Assembly: GCF_000622005.1 (NCBI RefSeq)
Contig: NZ_JHWV01000006.1
Location: forward strand, 248,001 to 312,000
Direction: 5' to 3'
DNA from: Anaerovibrio sp. RM50
Lineage (GTDB): Bacteria > Bacillota > Negativicutes > Selenomonadales > Selenomonadaceae
Length of the DNA stretch: 64,000 bases
Shown: one piece after another, positions 1 through 8,571 of the stretch
How the letters are laid out: each line of letters opens with the position of its first letter
Position numbering within the stretch: position 1 is the first letter of the stretch
Notes under the pieces: model-generated
Told to the model about the DNA's origin: nothing
Database searches by the model: none
The model's input: only the letters and a program-made list of their open reading frames with translations
Program-made: the position numbers and the translations under genes

Positions 1-939
1 CTTATACTTAGGGTTAGCAAGTGTATAGTTCAGCATGGAACCATCGGAAGTGGAGTTACCAAGAGCGATAACTGGATGGATACCGATTTCCTTAGCGATG
101 TTCTGAACCTTACCAGCCTTGTTATCAGTGAACTGGAATGGACCACGCATTACTTTGTCCTTAGCGCCATCCTCGTTGAAGAGGAAGTACTGGGAACCAG
201 CCCAACCCTGACGCTCGATAACTGGCAAGCTGTCAGTACCGATTACATGATCAGGAAGAATGGAAGGAATTGGAGCCTTCAGAGCCTGGCGAACCAGCTG
301 ACGGTCAGTACCGGTTACAACATAGAAGTTGAAGCCGTTGTTCTGGAGATAAGTGATAACCTCTACCATTGGCAGATAATAAGCCTCTGCGAAGGTGCAG
401 TTGGTAAGGCCCTCAAGTGGAGCGTTGGAGAAGAAGTTATCTACATACTTATTGAACTCGTCAATGGTCATGCCCTCGAAAGCATAAGACTGAGCGCGGT
501 CTTCGCCTTCATCCTGGTCAGCGGAGATCTTCTGAGCCTTTGCAGCCTTCAGCAGTTCTTCAGCGTAAGCCTTCTCAGTAGCGGTTGGATGATAAGTAGG
601 ATCGTTGAAGATACGATGGAAATACAGGTACCACTCGGAATAAGTAGGTGCCAGCTCGCCGTAGAAAGTACCATCCATATCAGATACGCATACACGGTCC
701 TCTACAGGAATGTAGTTAGGGCTGGTAGGATTGGTAACATCCTCAACATAAGCCTTCAGAGCCTTGAAGGATGCAGAATCCTCATTCCAATACTGGAAGT
801 TGGAGCCAGACTTGTGAACGTTGATCTGAGCGATTTCCTGTACGGAAGCTGCCTCAGTAGTAGCCATGTCTGCGCCTACAGCACCAAATGCCAGACCAAG
901 AGCGATTAATGCGGATGCCATTTTCTTGCTAGTTTTCAT
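1..939 (-). CDS. Secreted HAD-superfamily phosphatase (3' end outside window)
   Basis: Open frame of 313 codons running off the window's left edge, so the C-terminus is missing. The ATG at 939 follows AGGGG. A signal peptide (KTSKK, then a hydrophobic stretch, then a likely cut near TEA-AS) suggests export. HAD motif I is DMDGT (about residues 88-92), motif II is VTGTD, and a motif IV-like GNSTSDGSM lies near the end, so the fold is a phosphoserine-phosphatase-like hydrolase. The substrate is not evident; an exported phosphomonoesterase is the simplest reading. Upstream is a 210-bp gap before the symporter gene. Sure of the superfamily, not of the reaction. Confidence 0.85.
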   Translation of the reverse strand, partial: MKTSKKMASALIALGLAFGAVGADMATTEAASVQEIAQINVHKSGSNFQYWNEDSASFKALKAYVEDVTNPTSPNYIPVEDRVCVSDMDGTFYGELAPTYSEWYLYFHRIFNDPTYHPTATEKAYAEELLKAAKAQKISADQDEGEDRAQSYAFEGMTIDEFNKYVDNFFSNAPLEGLTNCTFAEAYYLPMVEVITYLQNNGFNFYVVTGTDRQLVRQALKAPIPSILPDHVIGTDSLPVIERQGWAGSQYFLFNEDGAKDKVMRGPFQFTDNKAGKVQNIAKEIGIHPVIALGNSTSDGSMLNYTLANPKYK

Positions 940-1149
940 AAATAAATTTACCCCTTTCGTTTTCACATGCGCACCCCTCAGTGCACAGCATTAAACTTTT
1001 AATCCGTCCAGTTCATTCTGAACACGCTTATATATTTCTACAGTTTGTTTTAAAATCCTGCATAGATTAAAAAAAAATTAGGAAATTATGTAAACCACGA
1101 CATTTTACCTATGTGCAGAAGGAATAAAGTCGTATGTTTTAGGCTCCAA
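940..1149. other. Intergenic region between symporter and HAD gene
   Basis: This 210-bp, AT-rich gap must carry the promoter of the HAD gene. A small dyad, GTTCA-TTC-TGAAC, sits at 1011-1023 but has no recognised regulator. No convincing intrinsic terminator for the upstream symporter gene was found. Confidence 0.4.
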
Positions 1150-2772
1150 TTAACCCTTATTGTATATATTCCTGTCCACCTTATCCTCCAGACGGGCCAT
1201 GAGAAAGGCAGAAGAAATATTCCCCGCCACATTTCCCGCAGTACGGAGACAGTCCAGAATAGGATCAATACCAATAAAGAGCATTACCATAGAGGTGGGA
1301 ACCCCGGCCAAGCCAAAGACGGAGGCCATAACCACCAGGGTGGCACCGGGTATACTGGGATAAGTAAAGGTCAGCAACAGTGTAGCCACAAAAAATGAAA
1401 CAAGAAAGTCCATATCCACAGGCAGGCCACAAGTTATCCGCATAATTAAGGCCAGCATCATAACGTATGGCCCGCTGCCCATCATATTAAACTGTGCCCC
1501 AACGGGAATGGCAAAGAGGGTGAGCTTTTCATCAATTCCCAGCTTTTCACGACAAAATTTCATGGTCTCCGGCATACAGGCACTGCTATTACAGATGGAA
1601 AACGGAAGAGCCAAATATGGCAGTATCTTTTTTACAAAAGGTATTGGTGATACCCTCCCCACCAATGCCACAAATATAGTAATAATCAGCATAATCAAAG
1701 GGAAGGACAAATACACTGCCAGAATTATCTTGCCATAAGCCACCAAAGAGGAAAACTCCGTATGCAGCATCATCTTTGTCATGGACACCGCCACCACAAA
1801 GGGCATAAATGGCATTAATACGCCCATGGCATCCATGGTGAACCGGTTTAAAAACTCCACTGCCTCCCTGGCACTGGCAGCCCTGTCCCCTGCCTTGGCC
1901 AGAAGAACGCCAAAAAATAAAGCCATGAACAGAACCTGCAGCATGTTATTGGTGGCAAAGGGGGTAGCCGCATTATTTGGTATTATTCCCACAATCAGCT
2001 CCACCAGTGAAATAGTTTTTGGCTCTGCCACTGTTCCGTGCTGCATCATTTCCGTAATTTCCGGTATAGCCCCAACCCCCAGTCCGAGAGCTGCCCCCAA
2101 AAGCAGGGCAAAGGCCAGCTTAAACACGGAAACCGCCATAAGCTTGCCACCCATTTTGCCTATATCAGCGGCGTTGGACATGCCCGTAATTCCCGCCATA
2201 ATGGAGAAGAAAATAAGGGGGGACACCAGCATCATGAGGGCCTGTATGAACAAACTCTGTATAGGAGTGAGAACGGTTGCCTCAAACCGCTCTATGGTCA
2301 CTGCATCCAAAACATTTTTCAGTAAGACACCCAATATAACACCGGTCACCAGTCCTGCCATTATCTGAAGGGCTTTTTTACTGCTGGAGGAATGAACCCG
2401 GATGGAAATTACATTTTCCCCCCGGCTGCGGTTATAGCTCAGAGCCTCCTTGTTGGCCTTTAAAATGGCAAAGGCGTACATTTCCTCATCATCTTCAGTG
2501 GTTGCTGCCAGCTCCACCAGAGGATTATATGATTCACCCCTGGCAGAAAGGCGGATACTTATATCACCAAACCTTTTTCTGATGGCAATGCTGCCCTCAA
2601 AAGCATTTGGATCAGGAGCTGCCTCAGCCAAGCGGCAGAAGGTTTCCTCCAAAAGAAGCTCACCTTTAAGAATCTCCCTTTTTGAAGCCTTCATATCACT
2701 AAGATTATTCTCCAGCCATTCAATTACTTCATTATAATTGGCCTTTGAAATGGTATGCGACCTAACACTCAT
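1150..2772 (-). CDS. DAACS-type dicarboxylate/amino-acid:cation symporter with N-terminal RsbW-like domain
   Basis: 540 aa. Residues about 135-535 are a sodium:dicarboxylate symporter (SDF/DAACS) membrane domain, with the re-entrant-loop serine motif (SICNSSACMPETM) and a NMMGSG region where glutamate carriers have NMDGT. Residues 1-127 are an extra soluble domain resembling RsbW/SpoIIAB HATPase kinases: LLEETF aligns with the N-box, SYNPL with the G1 region, and the AILKANKEALSY segment with the G2 helix. The N-box Asn, the G1 Asp and the G2 glycines are replaced, so ATPase or kinase activity is unlikely. The ATG follows GGGAGAAAGGCT. No close operon partner. Substrate is probably a C4-dicarboxylate or acidic amino acid. 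Confidence 0.85.
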   Translation of the reverse strand: MSVRSHTISKANYNEVIEWLENNLSDMKASKREILKGELLLEETFCRLAEAAPDPNAFEGSIAIRKRFGDISIRLSARGESYNPLVELAATTEDDEEMYAFAILKANKEALSYNRSRGENVISIRVHSSSSKKALQIMAGLVTGVILGVLLKNVLDAVTIERFEATVLTPIQSLFIQALMMLVSPLIFFSIMAGITGMSNAADIGKMGGKLMAVSVFKLAFALLLGAALGLGVGAIPEITEMMQHGTVAEPKTISLVELIVGIIPNNAATPFATNNMLQVLFMALFFGVLLAKAGDRAASAREAVEFLNRFTMDAMGVLMPFMPFVVAVSMTKMMLHTEFSSLVAYGKIILAVYLSFPLIMLIITIFVALVGRVSPIPFVKKILPYLALPFSICNSSACMPETMKFCREKLGIDEKLTLFAIPVGAQFNMMGSGPYVMMLALIMRITCGLPVDMDFLVSFFVATLLLTFTYPSIPGATLVVMASVFGLAGVPTSMVMLFIGIDPILDCLRTAGNVAGNISSAFLMARLEDKVDRNIYNKG

Positions 2773-2862
2773 AGCCTTTCTCCCGTTGTAATCCTAAAAA
2801 TCAGCAAAAGCTTTACATTTAACTTTTTTCGACAAATATTCCCTATTTCCTTTTAGATGGCA

Positions 2863-2899
2863 CAAAAAAGAACCCATCTCATTTACAGGAGATGGGTTC
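2863..2899 (-). terminator. Intrinsic terminator after fruA
   Basis: Perfect 11-bp stem GAACCCATCTC / GAGATGGGTTC with an 8-nt loop, followed on the minus strand by a six-T run. It lies 39 bp past the fruA stop and closes the fru operon. Confidence 0.92.
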
Positions 2900-2937
2900 A
2901 CTGTATCTTTTGCCTGTGATTGTTCTCAGGCCTTCAT

Positions 2938-4824
2938 TTAGTCTTTAAGTGGCTTTTTCAGCACTGACATAATAATGCATCCTACCACAGAACCAATGAG
3001 AATGGCGGCAATGTACATACCTGCATTACCGATGGTCGGTATTACGAAGACACCACCATGAGGTGCCTGCAAGGTGCAGTTAAAGGCCATGGACAGGGCC
3101 CCGGCAGTAGCAGCTCCGATACACACAGAAGGAATTACACGCAGGGGATCACTGGCTGCGAAAGGAATGGCACCTTCAGTAATGAAGGACATGCCCATAA
3201 CATAGTTGGTGATACCGGCCTTTCTTTCGCTTTCAGTAAAGCGGTTGGAGAAAAGGGTAGTGCAAAGAGCAATGGCAAGAGGGGGAACCATACCGCCGGC
3301 CATAACCGCAGCCATAACATGATATTCCCCGGAGGCCAACAGCCCGGTACCAGTTACATAAGCGGCCTTGTTGATAGGACCGCCCATGTCGATGGCCATC
3401 ATACCGCCCATAACAATACCCAGAAGAATACGGGCATTTGGATCCATATTTTTCAGTGTATCCACCAGCCAGGTGTTAATGGCACTTACCGGCGGTGCAA
3501 TAATAAACATGCTGATAACACCGATAAGGAGAATACCAAAGAACGGATACAGGAGAACTGGTTTAATACCCTCAAGGGATTCAGGCAAAGCAGCGAATAC
3601 CTTCTTCAAAAAGTTTACACTGTAACCAGCCACAAAGCCTGCCAAAAGTGCACCAAGGAAGCCGGAACCAGTGGTGCCCGCAAGTGCGCCCCCCACAAAG
3701 CCTACGGCCAGACCCGGACGATCTGCAATGGACATGGCGATGAAGCCCGAAAGGATTGGGAGCATAAAGCCGAAGGAAGCTCCGCCAATATCCATAAGGA
3801 ATTTCGCCAGTGGCGTATTGGAACCGAATTTGCTTGGATCTATGGAATAATCATCAAAGAGGAAGGCCAGAGCGATGAGAATACCGCCGCCAACAACAAA
3901 TGGGAGCATGTGGCTGACGCCGTTCATCAAATGCTTGTAAATCTGACGGCCAATGCTTTCTCCCTCCACATTGGCTGCCCCCTCAGTGCCTTCAGCACCG
4001 CTGGCGTGGTAAATTGGCGTATTGCCTGACAGAGCACGGTCAATGAGCTGATCCGCCTTGTTGATACCATCGGCAACTTTGGCAATAATAACAGGCTTTC
4101 CGTCGAAACGGGCCATGGATACATTCTTGTCAGCTGCCACGATAACGGCATCGGCCTTTCTTATTTCCTCTGCTGTCAGCACATTCTTGGCACCGCTGGA
4201 GCCATTGGTCTCCACCTTTATGGTGATGCCACGCTTCTTGGCGTGCTGTTCCAGACTTTCCGCTGCCATAAAGGTATGGGCAATACCGGTAGGGCAGGCT
4301 GTTACTGCCAAAATCTGGGTGTAGTTTGCTGTAGGAGCCACTTCCCCACCAGAAGCCCCTACAAACTTGCCATCTTCCTTTTCGTCAATGATACGCAAAA
4401 AATCCTCTTTGGTTTTTGCAGCCACCAGGGCTTCCTTGAAATCTGAATCCATAAGCATGGTGGCCAGTTTGGACAAAATATCCAGATGTTCATCATAGGC
4501 CGAATCAGGAGCGGCAATCATGAAGAACAGGCGGCTTGGCTCTCCGTCCTCGGAGTCAAAGTCCATTCCTTCCGGCACCGTCATGGCAGCAAGACCAGCG
4601 GCTTTTACGCCTTTACTCTTGGCATGAGGAGTAGCAATGCCGTCCCCCAGTCCAGTGGAGCTGGAAGCCTCACGGGCCAGCACATCCTTCACATACTGGG
4701 CCTTGTCGGACAAATTGCCCCCAGCCTCCATAAGATCAGCCAACTGATTGATGGCGGCATTTTTATCCGCCGGCTGTGTTCCCAAGACAATGCTATCATT
4801 CTTGAGCAAATCGGTAATACGCAT
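2938..4824 (-). CDS. fruA: PTS fructose transporter, fused EIIABC
   Basis: 628 aa. It imports fructose and phosphorylates it at C1 using phospho-HPr. Domain order is IIA (residues 1-145, phospho-His about H67 in ATPHAKS), IIB (about 168-270, phospho-Cys about C177 in VTACPTGIAHTF) and IIC membrane domain (about 290-628). This is the usual length and order for Firmicutes FruA. The start ATG follows GGAGAGG. It is last in fruR-fruK-fruA and feeds fructose-1-phosphate to FruK. Regulation is expected by FruR at the upstream repeats. Confidence 0.96.
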   Translation of the reverse strand: MRITDLLKNDSIVLGTQPADKNAAINQLADLMEAGGNLSDKAQYVKDVLAREASSSTGLGDGIATPHAKSKGVKAAGLAAMTVPEGMDFDSEDGEPSRLFFMIAAPDSAYDEHLDILSKLATMLMDSDFKEALVAAKTKEDFLRIIDEKEDGKFVGASGGEVAPTANYTQILAVTACPTGIAHTFMAAESLEQHAKKRGITIKVETNGSSGAKNVLTAEEIRKADAVIVAADKNVSMARFDGKPVIIAKVADGINKADQLIDRALSGNTPIYHASGAEGTEGAANVEGESIGRQIYKHLMNGVSHMLPFVVGGGILIALAFLFDDYSIDPSKFGSNTPLAKFLMDIGGASFGFMLPILSGFIAMSIADRPGLAVGFVGGALAGTTGSGFLGALLAGFVAGYSVNFLKKVFAALPESLEGIKPVLLYPFFGILLIGVISMFIIAPPVSAINTWLVDTLKNMDPNARILLGIVMGGMMAIDMGGPINKAAYVTGTGLLASGEYHVMAAVMAGGMVPPLAIALCTTLFSNRFTESERKAGITNYVMGMSFITEGAIPFAASDPLRVIPSVCIGAATAGALSMAFNCTLQAPHGGVFVIPTIGNAGMYIAAILIGSVVGCIIMSVLKKPLKD

Positions 4825-4877
4825 AATTAATTTCCTCTCCTTTTTATAAAAATTCTATGAATAATGCCTGATGGCGT

Positions 4878-5786
4878 TTACGCAATACTTTTCAGCAGTT
4901 CTTCCACTTCCGGACGTGTGGCGAGATTTTCGCTGAAGGCCGAAGCCGATCCGGTGGCTACACCCATGTGGAAGGCCCGTTCAAAGTCGCCCCCTGATTC
5001 CATGAAACCAGTTATAAACCCGGCCACCATTGAATCTCCTGCCCCCACTGAATTAACGAGGGTCCCCTTTGGAGCCGGACACTTATAAGATATTCCATCT
5101 GCTGTCAGGAGAATAGCTCCATCCCCTGCCATGGATACAAGAACATTTTGTGCTCCCTTTGCCTGCAGCTTCTTCGCGTGGTTAATAATTTCCTCATGAC
5201 TGGTAAGCTTAACACCGAACATATCCCCAAGTTCGTGATTGTTGGGCTTGATGAGGAATGGACGATACTGCAGAACATTCAGAAGAAGGTTCTTTTCCGC
5301 ATCCACCACCATACGAATGTCTTTGTCCTTCAACTTCGCCATAATGCGCTGATAAATATCATCCGGCAAGGTTTTTGGAATAGAACCCGCCAATACCAGG
5401 GTATCTCCTGCCGTCAGTTTATCCAGTTTGGCAAAAAGCTCCTCCTGTTTGGCCTCGCAGATATCCGGCCCCTGTCCGTTTATTTCAGTTTCCTTGTCGG
5501 CCTTAACCTTCACATTGATGCGGCTAAAGCCCTGCTCCAGCTGGACAAAATCATTTTGTACCCCAAACTCACCCAGCTGTCTTTTTATTTCGTCACCAGT
5601 AAAGCCGGCCACAAAGCCCAGGGCTGTACTGTCATGACCGAGATTTTTCAGCACAATAGACACATTTATTCCCTTGCCGCCGCCTAAAACCTGCTCATAA
5701 TTTACCCGGTTGATTTCCCCGGCTGTAAAATGATCAAGCCGCAAAATATAATCCAGTGACGGATTAAAGGTTACAGTATAAATCAC
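4878..5786 (-). CDS. fruK: 1-phosphofructokinase
   Basis: 302 aa PfkB-family kinase converting fructose-1-phosphate to fructose-1,6-bisphosphate. The N-terminus VIYTVTFNPSLDY, the GGGKGINVS motif and the C-terminal GAGDSMVAGF (catalytic Asp) are seen. The frame is open further upstream, but the GTG at 5786 is chosen: it has AAGGGGAG before it, starts 4 bp past the fruR stop and gives the family's usual length. Tight spacing indicates co-translation with fruR. Confidence 0.95.
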   Translation of the reverse strand: MIYTVTFNPSLDYILRLDHFTAGEINRVNYEQVLGGGKGINVSIVLKNLGHDSTALGFVAGFTGDEIKRQLGEFGVQNDFVQLEQGFSRINVKVKADKETEINGQGPDICEAKQEELFAKLDKLTAGDTLVLAGSIPKTLPDDIYQRIMAKLKDKDIRMVVDAEKNLLLNVLQYRPFLIKPNNHELGDMFGVKLTSHEEIINHAKKLQAKGAQNVLVSMAGDGAILLTADGISYKCPAPKGTLVNSVGAGDSMVAGFITGFMESGGDFERAFHMGVATGSASAFSENLATRPEVEELLKSIA

Positions 5787-5790
5787 ACTC

Positions 5791-6537
5791 TCACTCCCCT
5801 TCCAGAACGGTTGTATAATCAAGATATTTTTTATCTTCCAGCCGTCCCGTAATGATTGTGGCACTGGAAATATCAGCAAAGGTAATTGGGGCAATCTTAT
5901 TGAACTTTGATCTGTCAGCTACCACAAAGGCATTCTTGCATCGGGCCAGAGCCGCGGATTTTACGGCCCCCTCCTCTGCATCCGGGGTGGAAAAGCCGGA
6001 CTTGGTGCTTATTCCGTTTGTGCCGAAAAAGCCCTTGGTAAAGTTGTAACACTGGAGGCTTTGCAATGCTTCTGTCCCCACCACAGCCTCTGTGATGGCT
6101 TTTACTGCCCCGCCGATGATGAACACCTTGAAGCCCCTGGCTGACAGACGGGCTGCATGCTGCATGCCGTTAGTCACGAAAGCCGCTCCATTTTCCTTCA
6201 AAAAATCGATAATGTGCAGCGTAGTGGAACCTGCATCGATATAAACAAAATCGTCACGTTCGATAAGCTCTGCAGCTTTGCGGCCGATGGCAACCTTCTC
6301 CTCAGGATACAAATCCCGCTTGGTCTGCATGTCCTCCTCGTCCTTTGAGTAGTTGTTATCAATGGTAGTGGCACCGCCATAAACCTTGTAAAGACGGCCG
6401 CTGCGATGCAGGGCGGTCAAATCACGGCGCACTGTGGACTCTGAAATTTGCAATGCCTTGGTCAACTCAAGAACCGTCACCGCCTTTTTTTCCGCCAGAA
6501 TCCCCAAGATGGCAGCGTACCTCTCCTCGGTCAGCAC
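5791..6537 (-). CDS. fruR: DeoR-family fructose operon repressor
   Basis: 248 aa. An N-terminal DeoR helix-turn-helix (QISESTVRRDLTALHRSGRLYKVYGG, in part) is followed by a DeoRC sugar-phosphate sensor domain (YIDAGSTT; FFGTNGIS). It probably senses fructose-1-phosphate and represses its own operon. An ATG at 6570 is in frame, but it would lie at the transcription start predicted from the promoter at 6573-6601 and has no ribosome site. The GTG at 6537 follows GAGGAG and is preferred. First gene of fruR-fruK-fruA. Confidence 0.93.
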   Translation of the reverse strand: MLTEERYAAILGILAEKKAVTVLELTKALQISESTVRRDLTALHRSGRLYKVYGGATTIDNNYSKDEEDMQTKRDLYPEEKVAIGRKAAELIERDDFVYIDAGSTTLHIIDFLKENGAAFVTNGMQHAARLSARGFKVFIIGGAVKAITEAVVGTEALQSLQCYNFTKGFFGTNGISTKSGFSTPDAEEGAVKSAALARCKNAFVVADRSKFNKIAPITFADISSATIITGRLEDKKYLDYTTVLEGE

Positions 6538-6572
6538 GGCTATCACTCTCCTCAAATCTGATTTCTGCATTT

Positions 6573-6601
6573 ATAATACAGCCAAAATCCGTCAAAGTCA
6601 A
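6573..6601 (-). promoter_or_regulatory. fru operon promoter
   Basis: Sigma-70-type promoter on the minus strand: -35 TTGACT at 6601-6596, 17-bp spacer, -10 TATTAT at 6578-6573. The -35 box lies inside the repeat block at 6582-6651, so a repressor bound there would occlude polymerase. Confidence 0.85.
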
Positions 6602-6651
6602 CCAAAATCAGTCAAAAATAATCAAGATTAATCAAAATTAATCATGAATAA
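6582..6651. repeat. Seven 10-bp tandem units, putative FruR operator array
   Basis: Seven consecutive 10-bp units start at 6582, 6592, 6602, 6612, 6622, 6632 and 6642. The plus-strand consensus is TCAAAATTAA, each unit beginning YCA. The exact one-turn spacing places all units on one helix face. DeoR-family sugar regulators commonly bind short direct repeats. The array overlaps the fru -35 and extends upstream. Confidence 0.75.
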
Positions 6652-6682
6652 GAAAGAAAAATGATAATATAATACAATAAAC

Positions 6683-6746
6683 AAAAAAGCGCTAATACAC
6701 CAAAAAATCTTTGCCATCAAGATTTTTCAGGTATTAACGCTTTTTC
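6683..6746 (-). terminator. Terminator after the ABC ATPase gene
   Basis: Long hairpin: outer arms GCGCTAATAC / GTATTAACGC with one mismatch, inner arms AAAAATCTT / AAGATTTTT. T-runs flank both sides, so it can act in both directions. It separates the ABC operon from the fru promoter region. Confidence 0.88.
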
Positions 6747-6758
6747 TTATATCAACTT

Positions 6759-7889
6759 CTATGCTTTTCCCGTCAATTCCACGTGCATCCTGTTCTTTCC
6801 TCCCTCAAAGGAATAAGAAATATTGGAAGCCCGTTTTTTCAGCAGGGTAATTCCCATGTGCTCCATATCACCGGAATCATCATTGGCCTCCGCCTGAACA
6901 GGGTCGTATGCCCTGCCGCCGCTAATAATTTCCAAAACAATGCAATCCATGGCCTGGGCATAGGTAACGTCCAGTCTGAGGTCCATTTCCTCGCCGTCAT
7001 CAAAGCTGCCCCGGAAAAATTCGTATAATAGCTCCTCGCTGAAAAGCTGAAGCTGGTACGCCCTTTTATTATCAATACCATATTTCTCAGAAAAATGCCA
7101 GATGCCACCCTGAAGCTTCATCAAGTCAAAATCCGACCGTCTGGTAATCTCATAACTGAAAAATGTATGTTTACGTATAAACGCAATGGTCTTTTCCCTC
7201 TTTGGTGAATCAAAAATCTCCTCCGGAGTGCCCTCCTCGTATATGCCATGATCGGCAAAGAACAATATGCGGTCCGCCACTTCCCTGGCAAATTTCATTT
7301 CATGGGTAACAATAAGCATGGTCAGTCCCTGCTTGGCCAGCATACGAATAACTGCCAGCACCTCTCCCACCATGGTCGGGTCAAGGGCACTTGTGGGCTC
7401 ATCCAAAAGAAGAACCTTTGGCTCCATCATAAGAGCACGACAGATAGCAATACGCTGCTGCTGGCCACCAGAAAGAACCGACGGATATACTTTGGCCTTG
7501 GCTGCCAGACCCACCTGATTCAAAAGCTCCATGGCTTTTTCTTCAGCCTTGCTGCGTTCCATGCCCAACAGCTGGGTAGGGGCAAGACAGAGATTGTCCA
7601 GCACATTATAGTGGGAAAATAGATGGAATTTCTGAAATACCATGCCCATCTGGCGGCGAATAATGTCCACATCTGCCCCCTTGGCTGTGATTTCCTGTTC
7701 CCCGATGATGACGCTGCCGCTATCGGGAACCTCCAAAAGATTCAAACAGCGCAGAAAAACGCTCTTGCCGCAGCCGGAACCTCCAATGATTGCAATGGTC
7801 TCCCCCTCCTTAACCTCCAGATTAACATTGGTGAGTACCTGCAAATCGCCAAAGGCCTTGGAAAGTCCTTTTACTTCAAGAATGCCCAT
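6759..7889 (-). CDS. Polar amino-acid ABC transporter ATPase with C-terminal RsbW-like domain
   Basis: 376 aa. Residues 1-240 are a GlnQ/HisP-type ATPase: Walker A GGSGCGKS (about 36-43), signature LSGGQQQR (139-146), Walker B VLLLDEP (159-165) and the H-loop His near 196. Residues about 250-376 are extra and resemble an RsbW-type HATPase: FSEELLYEFF as N-box, AYDPV as the G1 region, GITLLKKRASNISYSFEGG as the G2 region and beyond. The N-box Asn and G1 Asp are absent, so it is probably a binding rather than catalytic module. The start is the ATG at 7889, in a TAATG overlap with the permease stop and 8 nt after GGAGGTG; an ATG 30 bp upstream is rejected. Confidence 0.9.
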   Translation of the reverse strand: MGILEVKGLSKAFGDLQVLTNVNLEVKEGETIAIIGGSGCGKSVFLRCLNLLEVPDSGSVIIGEQEITAKGADVDIIRRQMGMVFQKFHLFSHYNVLDNLCLAPTQLLGMERSKAEEKAMELLNQVGLAAKAKVYPSVLSGGQQQRIAICRALMMEPKVLLLDEPTSALDPTMVGEVLAVIRMLAKQGLTMLIVTHEMKFAREVADRILFFADHGIYEEGTPEEIFDSPKREKTIAFIRKHTFFSYEITRRSDFDLMKLQGGIWHFSEKYGIDNKRAYQLQLFSEELLYEFFRGSFDDGEEMDLRLDVTYAQAMDCIVLEIISGGRAYDPVQAEANDDSGDMEHMGITLLKKRASNISYSFEGGKNRMHVELTGKA

Positions 7890-8554
7890 TACTCCTGCAC
7901 CTCCTTTTTCTCCCGCCATTCAAGGAGGGCAAATACACCATATACGCAATAGGACATGGCAATGTAAATTATCATGCCGCCAATTATGGTAATCATTGGC
8001 TGCATGGTACGGGAGGCCGTATTATAAATCACCCTTGTAAGATCTGTTATTGTTACATAGCCCACCACACTGGTCCACTGAATCAGATTTACAATGGTGG
8101 ACTGATAAACAGGGCGGGCAATCTGCATCATCTGGGGAAGGGTCACCAGCCGGAAGGCCTGAATTTTGGAAAAGCCAAGGGTTCTGGCCGCTTCCACCTG
8201 GCCATAATCCGTGGCCAGAATAGCGGAACGCAAAAGCTCTGCCACATGGGCTGCCGTATGAAGGGTAAAGGCCAGAAAGGCCACTGTCAACGGAGACAGG
8301 CTGCTGTCGGCCAGCAGTCCGTAAAAGAGCAGCATTAACAGCATAAGCACAGGGCACCCCCGCACCAATGCAATATATGCCACAGAAAAAATACGCATAA
8401 AACTGTTTTTCCCCATGCGGAAATAGCAGAGCACAGCTCCAAGCAGTGTTCCGCCCAAAAGGGCCACCAGAGAAATCTCCAGGGTGACGCCAATGCCTTT
8501 TGCAAAAGTATTCAGGGCTCCATCAGCAATAAAGATTTTATATATCAGTTCCAT
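7889..8554 (-). CDS. Polar amino-acid ABC transporter permease
   Basis: 221 aa HisM/GlnP-type inner-membrane permease with about five membrane helices and the EAA loop (EAARTLGFSKIQAFRLVTLP) that docks the ATPase. ATG 8554 follows GGAGGG at 10 nt. An alternative ATG at 8572 overlaps the upstream stop (TGATG) and would add six residues. No solute-binding protein gene adjoins, so the transporter must use one encoded elsewhere. Cotranscribed with the ATPase and with the PTS IIC gene upstream. Confidence 0.9.
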   Translation of the reverse strand: MELIYKIFIADGALNTFAKGIGVTLEISLVALLGGTLLGAVLCYFRMGKNSFMRIFSVAYIALVRGCPVLMLLMLLFYGLLADSSLSPLTVAFLAFTLHTAAHVAELLRSAILATDYGQVEAARTLGFSKIQAFRLVTLPQMMQIARPVYQSTIVNLIQWTSVVGYVTITDLTRVIYNTASRTMQPMITIIGGMIIYIAMSYCVYGVFALLEWREKKEVQE

Positions 8555-8571
8555 AAGTTGCCGTCCCTCCA

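Noticed and set aside
1011-1023. GTTCA-TTC-TGAAC dyad upstream of the HAD gene
   Set aside because: Five-base arms are too short to be convincing, and no promoter element is clearly overlapped.
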